Positions 55,846 to 64,000 of a DNA stretch of 64,000 nucleotides are shown piece after piece. The stretch's first letter is position 1. Every line of letters starts with the position of its first letter. The DNA lies in assembly GCF_024259515.1 (NCBI RefSeq), contig NZ_JANBWE010000001.1:992001-1056000 (forward strand). The letters run 5' to 3'. The translations under genes and the position numbers were made by a program. Below the pieces are notes generated by a model. The model saw only the letters and a program-made list of their open reading frames with translations. It had not been told where the DNA came from and did no database searches. The DNA comes from Salirhabdus salicampi. Its GTDB lineage: Bacteria; Bacillota; Bacilli; Bacillales; Alkalibacillaceae.

Positions 55846-57117
55846 ATGGAAAAAGTAAAAAACAGATGGCTGATTGCATTATCAGCTGTAGGGATTCACA
55901 TTTCAATTGGTTCCGTATATGCGTGGAGTAATTTTACAACTCCATTAATGGACCAGTTTGGATGGAGTTCCAGTCAAGTTCAATTCACATTTAGCTTGGC
56001 AATATTATTCCTAGGATTAGCTGCTGCGTTTCTAGGACACTTCGTAGAAAAATATGGACCGAAAAAAGCTGGTTTATTTGCAGCTACCTTCTTCGGAATT
56101 GGCATTTTCGGTTCTGGACTTGCCGTTAACATGTCTTCTTTACCATTATTGTATATCTTTTATGGTGTCCTTGGCGGTATTGGTTTAGGGGTAGGTTACA
56201 TTGCTCCTGTATCAACTTTAGTAAAATGGTTCCCGGACCGTCGTGGTATGGCAACCGGATTAGCTATTATGGGGTTTGGTTTTGCCGCTGCGATTAGTAG
56301 TCCGATAATGGATGTACTAATCAACTCTGTTGGAACAGCTAACACATTTTTTGCATTAGGGATAGCATACTTTGTTGTCATGGTAGCCTCATCACTTTAT
56401 TTAGAAAAACCACCAGCTGGTTGGGTTCCAGAAGGATTCAAAGAAAAAGTAGACTCCGGTAAGAAGAAAATTAAGGAAGACTTAGCGCAACTAACAGCAA
56501 ATGAATCCATAAAAACGAAGCGTTTTTACTATTTATGGTTAATGCTCTTCATCAATGTAACATGTGGAATTGCGATCATTTCTGCTATGAGTCCACTAGC
56601 TGTTGAGAGTATTGGTATTACTGCAACTGAGGCAGCTGCTTTAGTCGGAGCATTAGGAATTGCAAACGGGATCGGACGTATTGTATGGGCAAGTGCTTCC
56701 GATTATCTTGGCCGTCCGAACACATACATTCTCTTTTTCTTAATTCAAATTCCAATTTTCTTTCTATTGCCAAGCATTACAAGCCAAATTATTTTTAGTA
56801 TCTTTTGTGTACTCGTATATGCTTGCTATGGGGGAGGATTTGCGTCGATTCCAGCATACATTGGTGATATATTTGGAACGAAACAACTTGGAGCAATTCA
56901 TGGTTACATCTTAACTGCATGGGCTGCAGCTGGATTAGTTGGTCCGATGTTCGCTGCTTGGATGAGAGATACGACAGGTAACTATCAATCAAGCTTAACG
57001 TTCTTCGGTGGCCTATTCATAGTGGCACTAATCGTTTCAATTCTAGCAAAAAGAGATGTCGCAAAGCTTCGCGCTCAAAAAGAAGAACAAGCACAGGCAG
57101 GTTCAGCAGCCAGCTAA
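55846..57117 (+). CDS. OFA-family MFS antiporter (oxalate:formate type)
   Basis: The ATG at 55846 (GGATGTGGAG upstream) gives 423 residues with 12 helices. GSVYAWSNFTTPLMDQFGWS at the start and FPDRRGMATGLAIMGFGFAA near residue 133 are the marks of the oxalate:formate antiporter family; substrates vary and include other carboxylates. The formate dehydrogenase-like gene 103 bp downstream makes formate or oxalate likely. Expression appears to pass a cre-like site and a conditional terminator. Confidence 0.85.
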   Translation: MEKVKNRWLIALSAVGIHISIGSVYAWSNFTTPLMDQFGWSSSQVQFTFSLAILFLGLAAAFLGHFVEKYGPKKAGLFAATFFGIGIFGSGLAVNMSSLPLLYIFYGVLGGIGLGVGYIAPVSTLVKWFPDRRGMATGLAIMGFGFAAAISSPIMDVLINSVGTANTFFALGIAYFVVMVASSLYLEKPPAGWVPEGFKEKVDSGKKKIKEDLAQLTANESIKTKRFYYLWLMLFINVTCGIAIISAMSPLAVESIGITATEAAALVGALGIANGIGRIVWASASDYLGRPNTYILFFLIQIPIFFLLPSITSQIIFSIFCVLVYACYGGGFASIPAYIGDIFGTKQLGAIHGYILTAWAAAGLVGPMFAAWMRDTTGNYQSSLTFFGGLFIVALIVSILAKRDVAKLRAQKEEQAQAGSAAS

Positions 57118-57145
57118 AGCGTAAAGACATTTGTTGTTAAAGTAT

Positions 57146-57193
57146 AAGCCGCCGTAGATAATCTCTTAATTGATTTTATTACGGTGGCTTTTT
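57146..57193 (+). terminator. Intercistronic hairpin between antiporter and formate dehydrogenase
   Basis: AAGCCGCCGTA pairs with TACGGTGGCTT (one G-T pair) around a 23-base loop, followed by TTTTT. It could terminate partly or process the mRNA. Confidence 0.55.
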
Positions 57194-57219
57194 ATTCACA
57201 TAATGAAGGAGTGAATAGA

Positions 57220-59577
57220 ATGGGAAAAACAAAACATCAAGGTCCAATAAAAATTTCGAAAAAACCTTCTCCTGAGCATTGGGTAAGTCCCATTCCATTT
57301 GGGTTAGGCAAGGTGAAGCCTAAGCATATTCGAGACACGATGAAGGTTGTTTGGGAAAATAAAGATAACATAAATTATGCGAAAAACATTCTAACAAAAG
57401 GGGTATGTGATGGATGTGCCTTAGGTGTTGCAGGTCTACAAGACCAGACACTAAAAGGACCACACATTTGTACAACGAGACTAAATGTACTACGTCTTAG
57501 TACAATGCCCGCAATGAGTGAAGAAGTTGTCCATGCTGATATTGATGAGTTAAAAAAATATAGTAGTAAGGATTTACGACAACTAGGTCGCATACCATAT
57601 CCATTAATTCGTAGAAAGGGAGAAAATAAATTTTCTCGTATTAGTTGGGATGAGGCTATGAATATCATAGCCGAGAAAATGAAAAAACTTAACCCGAAGC
57701 AATACGGATTTTACTTAACATCTAGAGGAATAACGAATGAGACTTATTACGTAGCTGCAAAAGTAGCTCGTTTCTTAGGTACAAATCATATTGACAACTC
57801 TTCAAGAATTTGTCATTCACCATCTAAAACAGCTTTAACTAGATCAGTAGGAGTAGGAGCAAGTACGTGTAATTACCAGGATTGGATTGGGACAGACGTT
57901 CTTGTATTTTGGGGATCTGTAGCATCAAATAGTTCACCTGTATCAACAAAGTATATGTTAGCCGCTAAGAAAAAAGGGACCAAAATTATTGTAATTAATC
58001 CATATAAAGAACCGGCCATGGATAAGTATTGGGTTCCATCTAATGCAGAGTCTGCTTTATTCGGAACAAAGATTGCTGATGACTTTTATCAAGTGAATAT
58101 TGGAGGAGACATTGCATTAATGCATGGCATTATGAAACATTGGTTTGAAATGGAGGAACAAGAATCAGGATCCGCAATTAATCATGAATTTGTAAATAAG
58201 CATGTTAACGGTTATGAAGAGTTACACGAAAAAGTTCAAGAACATTCTTGGAATGAAATCGTAAAATCTTCTGGTGTTTCAAAAGACAGAATCATCGAAC
58301 TGGCCGAACTATTAGCGAACAGTAAAAACGCTGTGTATGCCTGGGCAATGGGTCTAACCATGCATTCGTTTGCAACAGACAATATATCCCAAGTTGCGAA
58401 CCTTGCATTACTTCGAGGCCATCTAGGACGCAAACATAATGGACTTATGCCCTTTCGGGGCCACTCCAGTGTTCAAGGAACTGGGGAAATGGGGGCTGAC
58501 CCGTTTGTCCTCCCTGGTGGTGGTTGGACCGACGAAAATGTAAAAAGAATTGAAAATCTCTGGAACTTTGAGTTACCAAAATGGCAAGGAGATATCGTTG
58601 GAGTCTCTCTTGAAAATGCAGTTTTACCTGAGGACCACGAACGAAAACTAAAACTGTATTATATGAGCGGTGGTAACTTCTTAGAAACGATGCCGAATCC
58701 TGACTTTGTTGAAGAGGCTTTATCGGAATTAGATATTCGCGTTCATCAAGATATTATTTTTAATACATCTACACTTGTTGAGGCGAAAGAGGCCGTCATT
58801 GTACTACCAGCCAAGACCCGTTTCGAGCAAGAGGGGGGAGGAACTTCAACATCTACAGAACGAATGGTATATTTTTCACCTGAAATTACAGGAAACAAAA
58901 ATGAAGTTAAAGAAGCTCGTGCCGAGTGGAAAATTTATGTTGACCTGGCTAAGCGGGTAAAGCCTGAACATGCCCATCTTGTTAACTTTACAGAGGCTCA
59001 GGAAATACGTGAAGAAATCGCACAAGCGAACCGTAATTATGACGGAATACAGAACCTTAAGAAAGAAGGTGACGTGTTCCAATGGGGTGGAGCTTGGTTA
59101 TGTGAGGATGGAATATGCCCAACCCCTGATGGTAAAGGTAACTTAATCCCTATCGATATTCCACAACTCGAAAAACCAGACGGAACATTCTATGTTACGA
59201 CTCGACGTGGTAAGCAGTTTAATTCTATGGTCTATAATGAGACGGACCCGTTTAACGCTGCAGGACGTTACGATGTCTTAATGAATGAAGAAGATGCAAA
59301 ACGGTTAAGTATTGCGGATAGAGAACCTGTTGTTGTGCACAACCAGCATGGCACTTTCCAAGGAAAGGCCCATTTTGCCGACATTGCTAAAGGTAATATA
59401 GGCCTTCACTTCCCAGAAGGGAATTTCCTCATTCCGAAAGGGATTTATGATGGCCCATCAGGAATCCCGCAATATAATGTAGCTGTAAAAGTTGAAAAGG
59501 CTGAACGTTATCACGCCAGAAAAGACGTTGATTATCATGAGAAGAAAGTAGAGGATTTAGAAGTAACAGTTGAGTAA
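57220..59577 (+). CDS. Formate dehydrogenase-like molybdopterin oxidoreductase (FdhF/YdeP family)
   Basis: The ATG at 57220 (AAGGAGTG upstream) gives 785 residues. Cys63, Cys66 (CDGCALG) and Cys84 (HICTTRL) supply the N-terminal iron-sulfur region. Then the molybdopterin domain follows, with Cys198 in SSRICHSPSKT at the position equivalent to the Sec of E. coli FdhH. RGHSSVQGTGEMGADP and ARYHARKD-like ends fit the YdeP-type. The enzyme probably oxidises formate. It uses Cys, not Sec, although other genes here are selenoproteins. Its partner subunits (FdhD, electron carriers) are not adjacent. Confidence 0.85.
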   Translation: MGKTKHQGPIKISKKPSPEHWVSPIPFGLGKVKPKHIRDTMKVVWENKDNINYAKNILTKGVCDGCALGVAGLQDQTLKGPHICTTRLNVLRLSTMPAMSEEVVHADIDELKKYSSKDLRQLGRIPYPLIRRKGENKFSRISWDEAMNIIAEKMKKLNPKQYGFYLTSRGITNETYYVAAKVARFLGTNHIDNSSRICHSPSKTALTRSVGVGASTCNYQDWIGTDVLVFWGSVASNSSPVSTKYMLAAKKKGTKIIVINPYKEPAMDKYWVPSNAESALFGTKIADDFYQVNIGGDIALMHGIMKHWFEMEEQESGSAINHEFVNKHVNGYEELHEKVQEHSWNEIVKSSGVSKDRIIELAELLANSKNAVYAWAMGLTMHSFATDNISQVANLALLRGHLGRKHNGLMPFRGHSSVQGTGEMGADPFVLPGGGWTDENVKRIENLWNFELPKWQGDIVGVSLENAVLPEDHERKLKLYYMSGGNFLETMPNPDFVEEALSELDIRVHQDIIFNTSTLVEAKEAVIVLPAKTRFEQEGGGTSTSTERMVYFSPEITGNKNEVKEARAEWKIYVDLAKRVKPEHAHLVNFTEAQEIREEIAQANRNYDGIQNLKKEGDVFQWGGAWLCEDGICPTPDGKGNLIPIDIPQLEKPDGTFYVTTRRGKQFNSMVYNETDPFNAAGRYDVLMNEEDAKRLSIADREPVVVHNQHGTFQGKAHFADIAKGNIGLHFPEGNFLIPKGIYDGPSGIPQYNVAVKVEKAERYHARKDVDYHEKKVEDLEVTVE

Positions 59578-59598
59578 ATCAATGAATAGTTCCAAAAA

Positions 59599-59640
59599 AA
59601 TGAGGACCTACATCGTGTCATGTAGGTCCTTCATGTTTTT
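59599..59640. terminator. Bidirectional terminator, formate dehydrogenase and selO
   Basis: ATGAGGACCTACAT pairs with 59620-59634 with one bulge, T-rich tail, between convergent genes. Confidence 0.8.
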
Positions 59641-59642
59641 CT

Positions 59643-61115
59643 TTAAGTACCGCAATATGTGATATATGGACGATTCCGTTTAGGCACTGTAGTATATTGT
59701 TCCTGTTCTTTTGTATGCGCATAAGGGTTTGAAAGAACATCGAGCAGACGTTCCATCACACTATAATCATTTCTTTCCACTGCTGCTTGTAGCGCTTCTT
59801 CCACCTGATGATTTCTAGGAATAACAGCTGGATTATGATTTTTCATTAGTTCTACGGAGTCAGATTTGGATTGTTCTTCTCTTTCTTTTCTTTGGTTCCA
59901 TTTTTTATACCAATATTTAAAGTCACTACTGTGAAATAAATTATTATCTTCAAAGTCTTCAAAAGTAAGGGAACGGAACGTATTTGTAAAATCAGCTTCA
60001 AATTGCTTCATCAATTGGAGCAATTCTTCAATTAGAGATTGATCGTCTTCACCTTCATCAAAAAGGCCTAGTTTTGCTCTCATACCATTGAGCCAGTTTT
60101 CGTGGTACCATTTCGCATACTCTGTTAGAACCTCTTTTGCAGACTCAATCGCCTTTTCTTCATCACTATTGATGAATGGGAGTAATGTCTCAGCAAATCT
60201 CGCAAGGTTCCATTGGCCAATACCCGGTTGATTTCCATAAGAATAACGTCCTTCTCGATCAATGGAACTGAAAACAGTATTTTCATCGTAATGGTCCATA
60301 AATGCACATGGACCATAATCAATTGTTTCCCCGCTAATGGTCATGTTATCCGTATTCATAACACCATGTACAAAGCCAACGAGTTGCCATTTGGCAATAA
60401 CAGATGCTTGTTGTTTCACAACCTCTCGAAAAAGAGCTAAGTAACGGTTTTCACCATGATTAACCTTAGGAAAATGACGATGTAATGTATAATCTACTAA
60501 TGATTCCATATCTGCTTCCGTACCCCAATTTGCAACATACTGAAACGTACCGACCCGCAGATGGCTAGCAGCAACACGAGTTAAAATTGCGCCAGGTAGT
60601 TGAGTTTCCCGTAGGACTGTTTCTCCAGTTGTAACAACTGCTAAGCTTCGTGTAGTGGGTATACGAAGTGCATGCATTGCTTCACTAATTATGTACTCTC
60701 GCAACATTGGTCCAAGTGAAGCACGTCCATCTCCACCACGCGAATAGGGGGTTCTACCTGAGCCTTTTAGTTGAATATCGAATCGTTCATCACCTGGAGT
60801 TATCTGCTCACCAAGTAATACAGCACGGCCGTCTCCTAGCATCGTAAAATGGCCAAATTGATGTCCTGCATATGCTTGAGCAAGGGGAGAAGAGCCATCG
60901 GGCAATTCATTTCCGGCAAATACTGCAACATCTTTACTTCCCAAACTCTCTGGGTTGAGCCCTAACGATTTAGCTAGTGGTTCATTAAACATAACCAATT
61001 GTGGAGAATGTACAGGAATCGGTTTTTGCATTGTAAATAGCTTTTCCGGTAAAGTGATATACGTATTTTCAAAGTTCCATCCTGTATTCTCTCTTTGATC
61101 ATGGTGTGACATCAT
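59643..61115 (-). CDS. selO: SelO/YdiU protein adenylyltransferase (Cys form)
   Basis: The 490 residues show the SelO pseudokinase pattern: [40 protein letters not shown] (Lys117), [20 protein letters not shown] and [19 protein letters not shown] (catalytic loop and DYG metal site). SelO transfers AMP to proteins and acts in redox stress; its human homologue has Sec near the C-terminus. Here the penultimate region reads TYCGT, a cysteine. The start is the ATG at 61115 or 61112, both near AGAGGTG. It is a single gene. Confidence 0.93.
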   Translation of the reverse strand: MMSHHDQRENTGWNFENTYITLPEKLFTMQKPIPVHSPQLVMFNEPLAKSLGLNPESLGSKDVAVFAGNELPDGSSPLAQAYAGHQFGHFTMLGDGRAVLLGEQITPGDERFDIQLKGSGRTPYSRGGDGRASLGPMLREYIISEAMHALRIPTTRSLAVVTTGETVLRETQLPGAILTRVAASHLRVGTFQYVANWGTEADMESLVDYTLHRHFPKVNHGENRYLALFREVVKQQASVIAKWQLVGFVHGVMNTDNMTISGETIDYGPCAFMDHYDENTVFSSIDREGRYSYGNQPGIGQWNLARFAETLLPFINSDEEKAIESAKEVLTEYAKWYHENWLNGMRAKLGLFDEGEDDQSLIEELLQLMKQFEADFTNTFRSLTFEDFEDNNLFHSSDFKYWYKKWNQRKEREEQSKSDSVELMKNHNPAVIPRNHQVEEALQAAVERNDYSVMERLLDVLSNPYAHTKEQEQYTTVPKRNRPYITYCGT

Positions 61116-61574
61116 AACACCTCTTTTATTAAAAGTTTACACAGTCTTCATTTATCATCTCTGTCTATACATTTATTATACTTTTTTAAAAAGCCTTTGG
61201 GAAAAGAAACCTATTTCTATACACATGGTTGTTAAAGTTATCCCTAAGCACGAGTGGTAATTCTTCTTTATTTCCCTGGCAAGCGCAAATTGAGACAATT
61301 GCTTTAAGGGTGTCAAATCGAATTGTAAGAGATTTTAGAAGTGCAAATAAGATAATACCTAAATTTGTTGAATGGATGATTGAATACTGACGTTTTTTCA
61401 CAGGATTTTCAAAGAAAATTGTCAAACTTTATGAAGATTAGTGGTTTAAATTTTATGATTAAGGGGTAATGTCTAAGGATTCTGTGAAAATTTATCGAAA
61501 CTAAGGGATAAACTACTCTGTAAAGATTGTAGTTTATGTAATAAAAATGAGAAATATATAGGGGGGAATTAAAA

Positions 61575-62435
61575 ATGAATTTTGCTTACGAGCCAACCTT
61601 TCATTTAAAAGATTTCTTCATAAAAAACAAGTATAACTTTGAAGAAACTTTGTTGTCTGAAGCTGTAAACGTTAAAGATAAGATCGATGAAATTTTGAGA
61701 ATTGGTAACATTGATTTAGTAAATAATGCGCATGAGTTAATTGTTTATATTATTAACGGTCAAGATGAGGACCTCAAATTATTTGCACAAAAAGAAGGAA
61801 TAGCATGGGCAACACACTCAATCGAACTTACTTTTAAGTTGGAATGGATTCAAGCCATTCGAAGAACAATATGGGTTTTTATTCATAAATTTTGCCACCT
61901 ATCTCAAAAGTATAAAATCGCTGACTTTTTCCAGTTAGAACAAGAGATAAACAATAGAGTGGATATGTTTTTAAATACATTTTTCATTAATTACTCTACA
62001 TACAAGGATTCATTGATTAGTGCACAACAAAAATTGGTCGAAAATTTATCGGTTCCGATTATTCCAATCAATAATACTATTAGCATTTTACCTTTAATAG
62101 GGGCAATGGATACGAATCGTATTCATATTTTGAAAGAAAAAGTATTAACTGAAGTTTCAAATCTACGTATTCAAACGTTAATTATGGACCTATCCGGTAT
62201 AGCTACTATGGAAGAAAACGTTACATATGAACTGTTAAAAATTATTGATGGTATAGCAATGATGGGATGCGGTACTGTAATAACAGGTTTACGCAAGGAG
62301 GTCGCCAAAGAAATGACGGATTTAGGGATCAAATTTGATCCGGAAACGAAGAAGTTAGGGACCTTGCAACAAGCATTAGGCGACTATCTATTATTAGGGA
62401 AAGACGCAGCAACTCCGTTAGATAAGAAGTTATAA
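61575..62435 (+). CDS. RsbR-type STAS domain protein
   Basis: The 286-residue protein has an N-terminal helical domain (about residues 1-150) and a C-terminal STAS domain (about 155-270) with IPINNTISILPLIGAMDTNR and LIMDLSGIATMEENV. This resembles RsbR paralogues, the stressosome proteins that control sigma-B. The phosphorylatable Thr/Ser of RsbR is expected near LSGIATME. Neighbouring stressosome genes (rsbS, rsbT) are absent. GGGGGGAA precedes the start. The 459 bp upstream of it, to 61116, hold no gene I support. Confidence 0.8.
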   Translation: MNFAYEPTFHLKDFFIKNKYNFEETLLSEAVNVKDKIDEILRIGNIDLVNNAHELIVYIINGQDEDLKLFAQKEGIAWATHSIELTFKLEWIQAIRRTIWVFIHKFCHLSQKYKIADFFQLEQEINNRVDMFLNTFFINYSTYKDSLISAQQKLVENLSVPIIPINNTISILPLIGAMDTNRIHILKEKVLTEVSNLRIQTLIMDLSGIATMEENVTYELLKIIDGIAMMGCGTVITGLRKEVAKEMTDLGIKFDPETKKLGTLQQALGDYLLLGKDAATPLDKKL

Positions 62436-62443
62436 TTATACAT

Positions 62444-62476
62444 AAAAAAAGAAGGTCTAATTAGACCTTCTTTTAA
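62444..62476. terminator. Bidirectional terminator
   Basis: A perfect palindrome with AAAAGAAGGTCTAA pairing to its complement at 62461-62474. It lies between the STAS gene and the convergent LVIVD gene. Confidence 0.85.
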
Positions 62477-62484
62477 AATAAATA

Positions 62485-63603
62485 CTAGTTATTTTTCTTA
62501 TTTGAATGATCTGGGTGAAATTTTAATACATCTATTCCTCTCGAACTATCCCCTGTATAAATGTACCCTTTATGAGTCAGTGATTCCCACGTAACTGCCC
62601 CGTCTGGCATGAAATGGCCTATTTCTACTGGATTAGCTGGATTCGAAATGTCAATAACTCTGGTTCCTCCCGTGTACCATGCGGTGATAATTTTATCTCC
62701 ATCTACTTGAAAATTATGAGCCGAGTAAAATCCTGGAGGCATGCCTTCATCGCTAATAAAAAACTTACTCAACAAATTTGGATCTGATTCATCGGACGTA
62801 TCGTAAAAGGTTAACTCGCCACCTGGTGCTGATGTTGAGTAGCTTTCATCTGACATGACAACTATGGAATGATCTTCGTTTGGGATCGTTTCATGGGAAT
62901 AGTCCGTTTCAGAATCTATTGTTAGAGAAACTTCCTTAGGATTGGTTGGGTCACTAATATCAACAATTTGCATACCTTGCCCGCTACCAGTAGCTAAATA
63001 TGCTCGATTTCCTGAAACGTGCACATCATGAATGGTTGCATGAGCTTCAAATGTTCCTATTACCTTTGGATTTGATGGATTTCTTAAATCAATAATGTCC
63101 ATATTTTGGTTCCCAGATGGAAAAGCTAGTTCTCCCACGAATGAAATTGCATGTGCTCTTCGTTCGTTATAATTTGCAATTAATGTTGGATTTGTCGGAT
63201 CCGAAATATCAATGATTTCAAACCCTGGGTCAGCATCAGGAGGATCTGTAGCTAGTAAAGCAACTTTTCCGGAAACGGCTACATCATTTTGATACCCCGG
63301 GGATGCGTACCAACCAATTTCTACAGGGGATGCAGGATCGGAAATATCATAAATCTTCATTCCTTCACCAATGATACCGACATATAAGTAGTTTCCTTGA
63401 GTTTCAATTCCGGTTGCTGATGGTTCAGGAATATGAGCAATATGTTCCATGTTCGTACTTTTAGAAAATATGTTTAGGTCTGTACTAACACTCGTACTTA
63501 AATCTAATGAGTCTGGGTTATCAACTGGATGAGCAGACACTGTCCCAAATGTTAACATAATAGTCAACAAGAAAAGTAATGTTACTTTTAACCTTTTCCT
63601 CAA
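62485..63603 (-). CDS. Secreted LVIVD-repeat protein, second copy
   Basis: The 372-residue product has a signal peptide (LTIMLTFGTVSAHP) and about seven units such as GMKIYDISDPASPVEIGW, FEIIDISDPTNPTLIANY and GMQIVDISDPTNPKEVSL. It is shorter than the relative at 44865 and lacks its cysteines. A secreted propeller of unknown role. Its divergent upstream neighbour is the P-loop kinase at the window edge. Confidence 0.85.
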   Translation of the reverse strand: MRKRLKVTLLFLLTIMLTFGTVSAHPVDNPDSLDLSTSVSTDLNIFSKSTNMEHIAHIPEPSATGIETQGNYLYVGIIGEGMKIYDISDPASPVEIGWYASPGYQNDVAVSGKVALLATDPPDADPGFEIIDISDPTNPTLIANYNERRAHAISFVGELAFPSGNQNMDIIDLRNPSNPKVIGTFEAHATIHDVHVSGNRAYLATGSGQGMQIVDISDPTNPKEVSLTIDSETDYSHETIPNEDHSIVVMSDESYSTSAPGGELTFYDTSDESDPNLLSKFFISDEGMPPGFYSAHNFQVDGDKIITAWYTGGTRVIDISNPANPVEIGHFMPDGAVTWESLTHKGYIYTGDSSRGIDVLKFHPDHSNKKNN

Positions 63604-63862
63604 TTAATCATCTCCTTTTTCAGTTCTACATTTGTAATTGTATGTATTATAATTTTTTGTTAGTCCATCTGACTATGATGAAATTTACCTATTTTATAGA
63701 CCATATACGATATGGGCGATTTTTCAAAAATGGTAATATGGATGAAAATAGTAGTCCTGTAATCTGTTACATAAGCATATAGATTCTATACAATTACGGG
63801 GATTGATTTGACATGAGGAATGAGTTTTTCAATATATTATTCTAGATATTTAGGTGATAATT

Positions 63863-64000
63863 ATGCGTATAAAAGAGATATTAGAGATATCACAAACCAT
63901 TTCACTTCAATTTTCAAAACGACTCCATAAGGATCGTCCTTTTATAGTAGGTATAGATGGTTTAAGTGGAGCTGGCAAAACAACGATAGCTAACCAACTA
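63863..64000 (+). CDS. P-loop kinase, uridine kinase-like (truncated by window)
   Basis: The frame opens at the ATG at 63863 (TAGGTG upstream) and runs off the right edge after 46 codons. IVGIDGLSGAGKTTIANQL is a Walker A loop of the uridine kinase/phosphoribulokinase type, preceded by a 30-residue helical lead. The product cannot be identified further. Confidence 0.7.
   Translation, partial: MRIKEILEISQTISLQFSKRLHKDRPFIVGIDGLSGAGKTTIANQL

Noticed and set aside
61190-61390. Open plus-strand frame ending NKIIPKFVEWMIEY, and an antisense 79-codon frame
   Set aside because: No start with a ribosome site, no recognised family, and the two overlapping frames cannot both be real. Possibly a gene fragment.
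1-64000. tRNA, selC, rRNA, insertion sequences, prophage
   Set aside because: No cloverleaf, transposase, integrase or terminal repeats were seen. selC in particular was sought near the selenoprotein genes and not found.

Overview
The window is low-GC DNA with a gene set typical of Bacillaceae: strong AGGAGG-type ribosome sites, frequent TTG and GTG starts, a T-box-free TPP riboswitch ahead of a thi operon, SleB-like and LysM wall proteins, and secreted subtilases. A solitary ectoine hydroxylase gene suggests a salt-tolerant relative of Bacillus. I see no rRNA, tRNA, CRISPR array, insertion sequence or prophage.

The most notable content is selenium biology. Four genes contain an in-frame UGA exactly at the expected redox-active position, each followed 20-25 nt later by a hairpin fitting a bacterial SECIS element: a redoxin with a C-terminal helical region (20351-21130), two paralogous PrdB/GrdB-like proteins (22096-22857 and 28792-29493) and a peroxiredoxin (28259-28759). 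They form two modules, each a redoxin-fold selenoprotein with a PrdB/GrdB-like selenoprotein. Between the modules lies an operon of a rhodanese lipoprotein, a cytoplasmic rhodanese, a TusA-like carrier and a YeeE/YedE-type transporter, a plausible sulfur or selenium supply route. The selenocysteine-making genes (selA, selB, selD, selC) are not in the window. SelO (59643-61115) and a formate dehydrogenase-like protein with cysteine at the metal-ligand position (57220-59577) lie further right.

Layout. 1-6500: partial MFS transporter, cyclotransferase, RNase HI-like protein, DUF2254 and DUF202 membrane proteins, VOC dioxygenase, HD-GYP protein. 6500-13550: a secreted subtilase, a frameshifted HNH gene, hydrolase, M14 carboxypeptidase, FAD oxidoreductase, YczE-like protein. 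13720-17800: TPP riboswitch and tenI-thiO-thiS-thiG-thiF. 17810-29520: guaC, a DUF5667 surface protein and the selenium/sulfur region. 29536-35343: assorted oxidoreductases, an unpaired HI0074-like protein, ectD. 35670-48780: cell-envelope region with LysM proteins (one a broken gene), a phospholipid-synthesis operon, a lytic transglycosylase, an ABC transporter with GntR regulator, an LVIVD-repeat protein and a large LysM lipoprotein. 48900-53507: topB and a second subtilase. 53731-59577: a LysR remnant, two CBO0543-type membrane proteins, and an OFA-type antiporter plus formate dehydrogenase unit preceded by a cre-like site and an elaborate 5' leader with mutually exclusive antiterminator and terminator. 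59643-64000: selO, an RsbR-type STAS protein, a second LVIVD protein and the start of a P-loop kinase.

All assignments come from reading the sequence and recalled family features; no database search was made.
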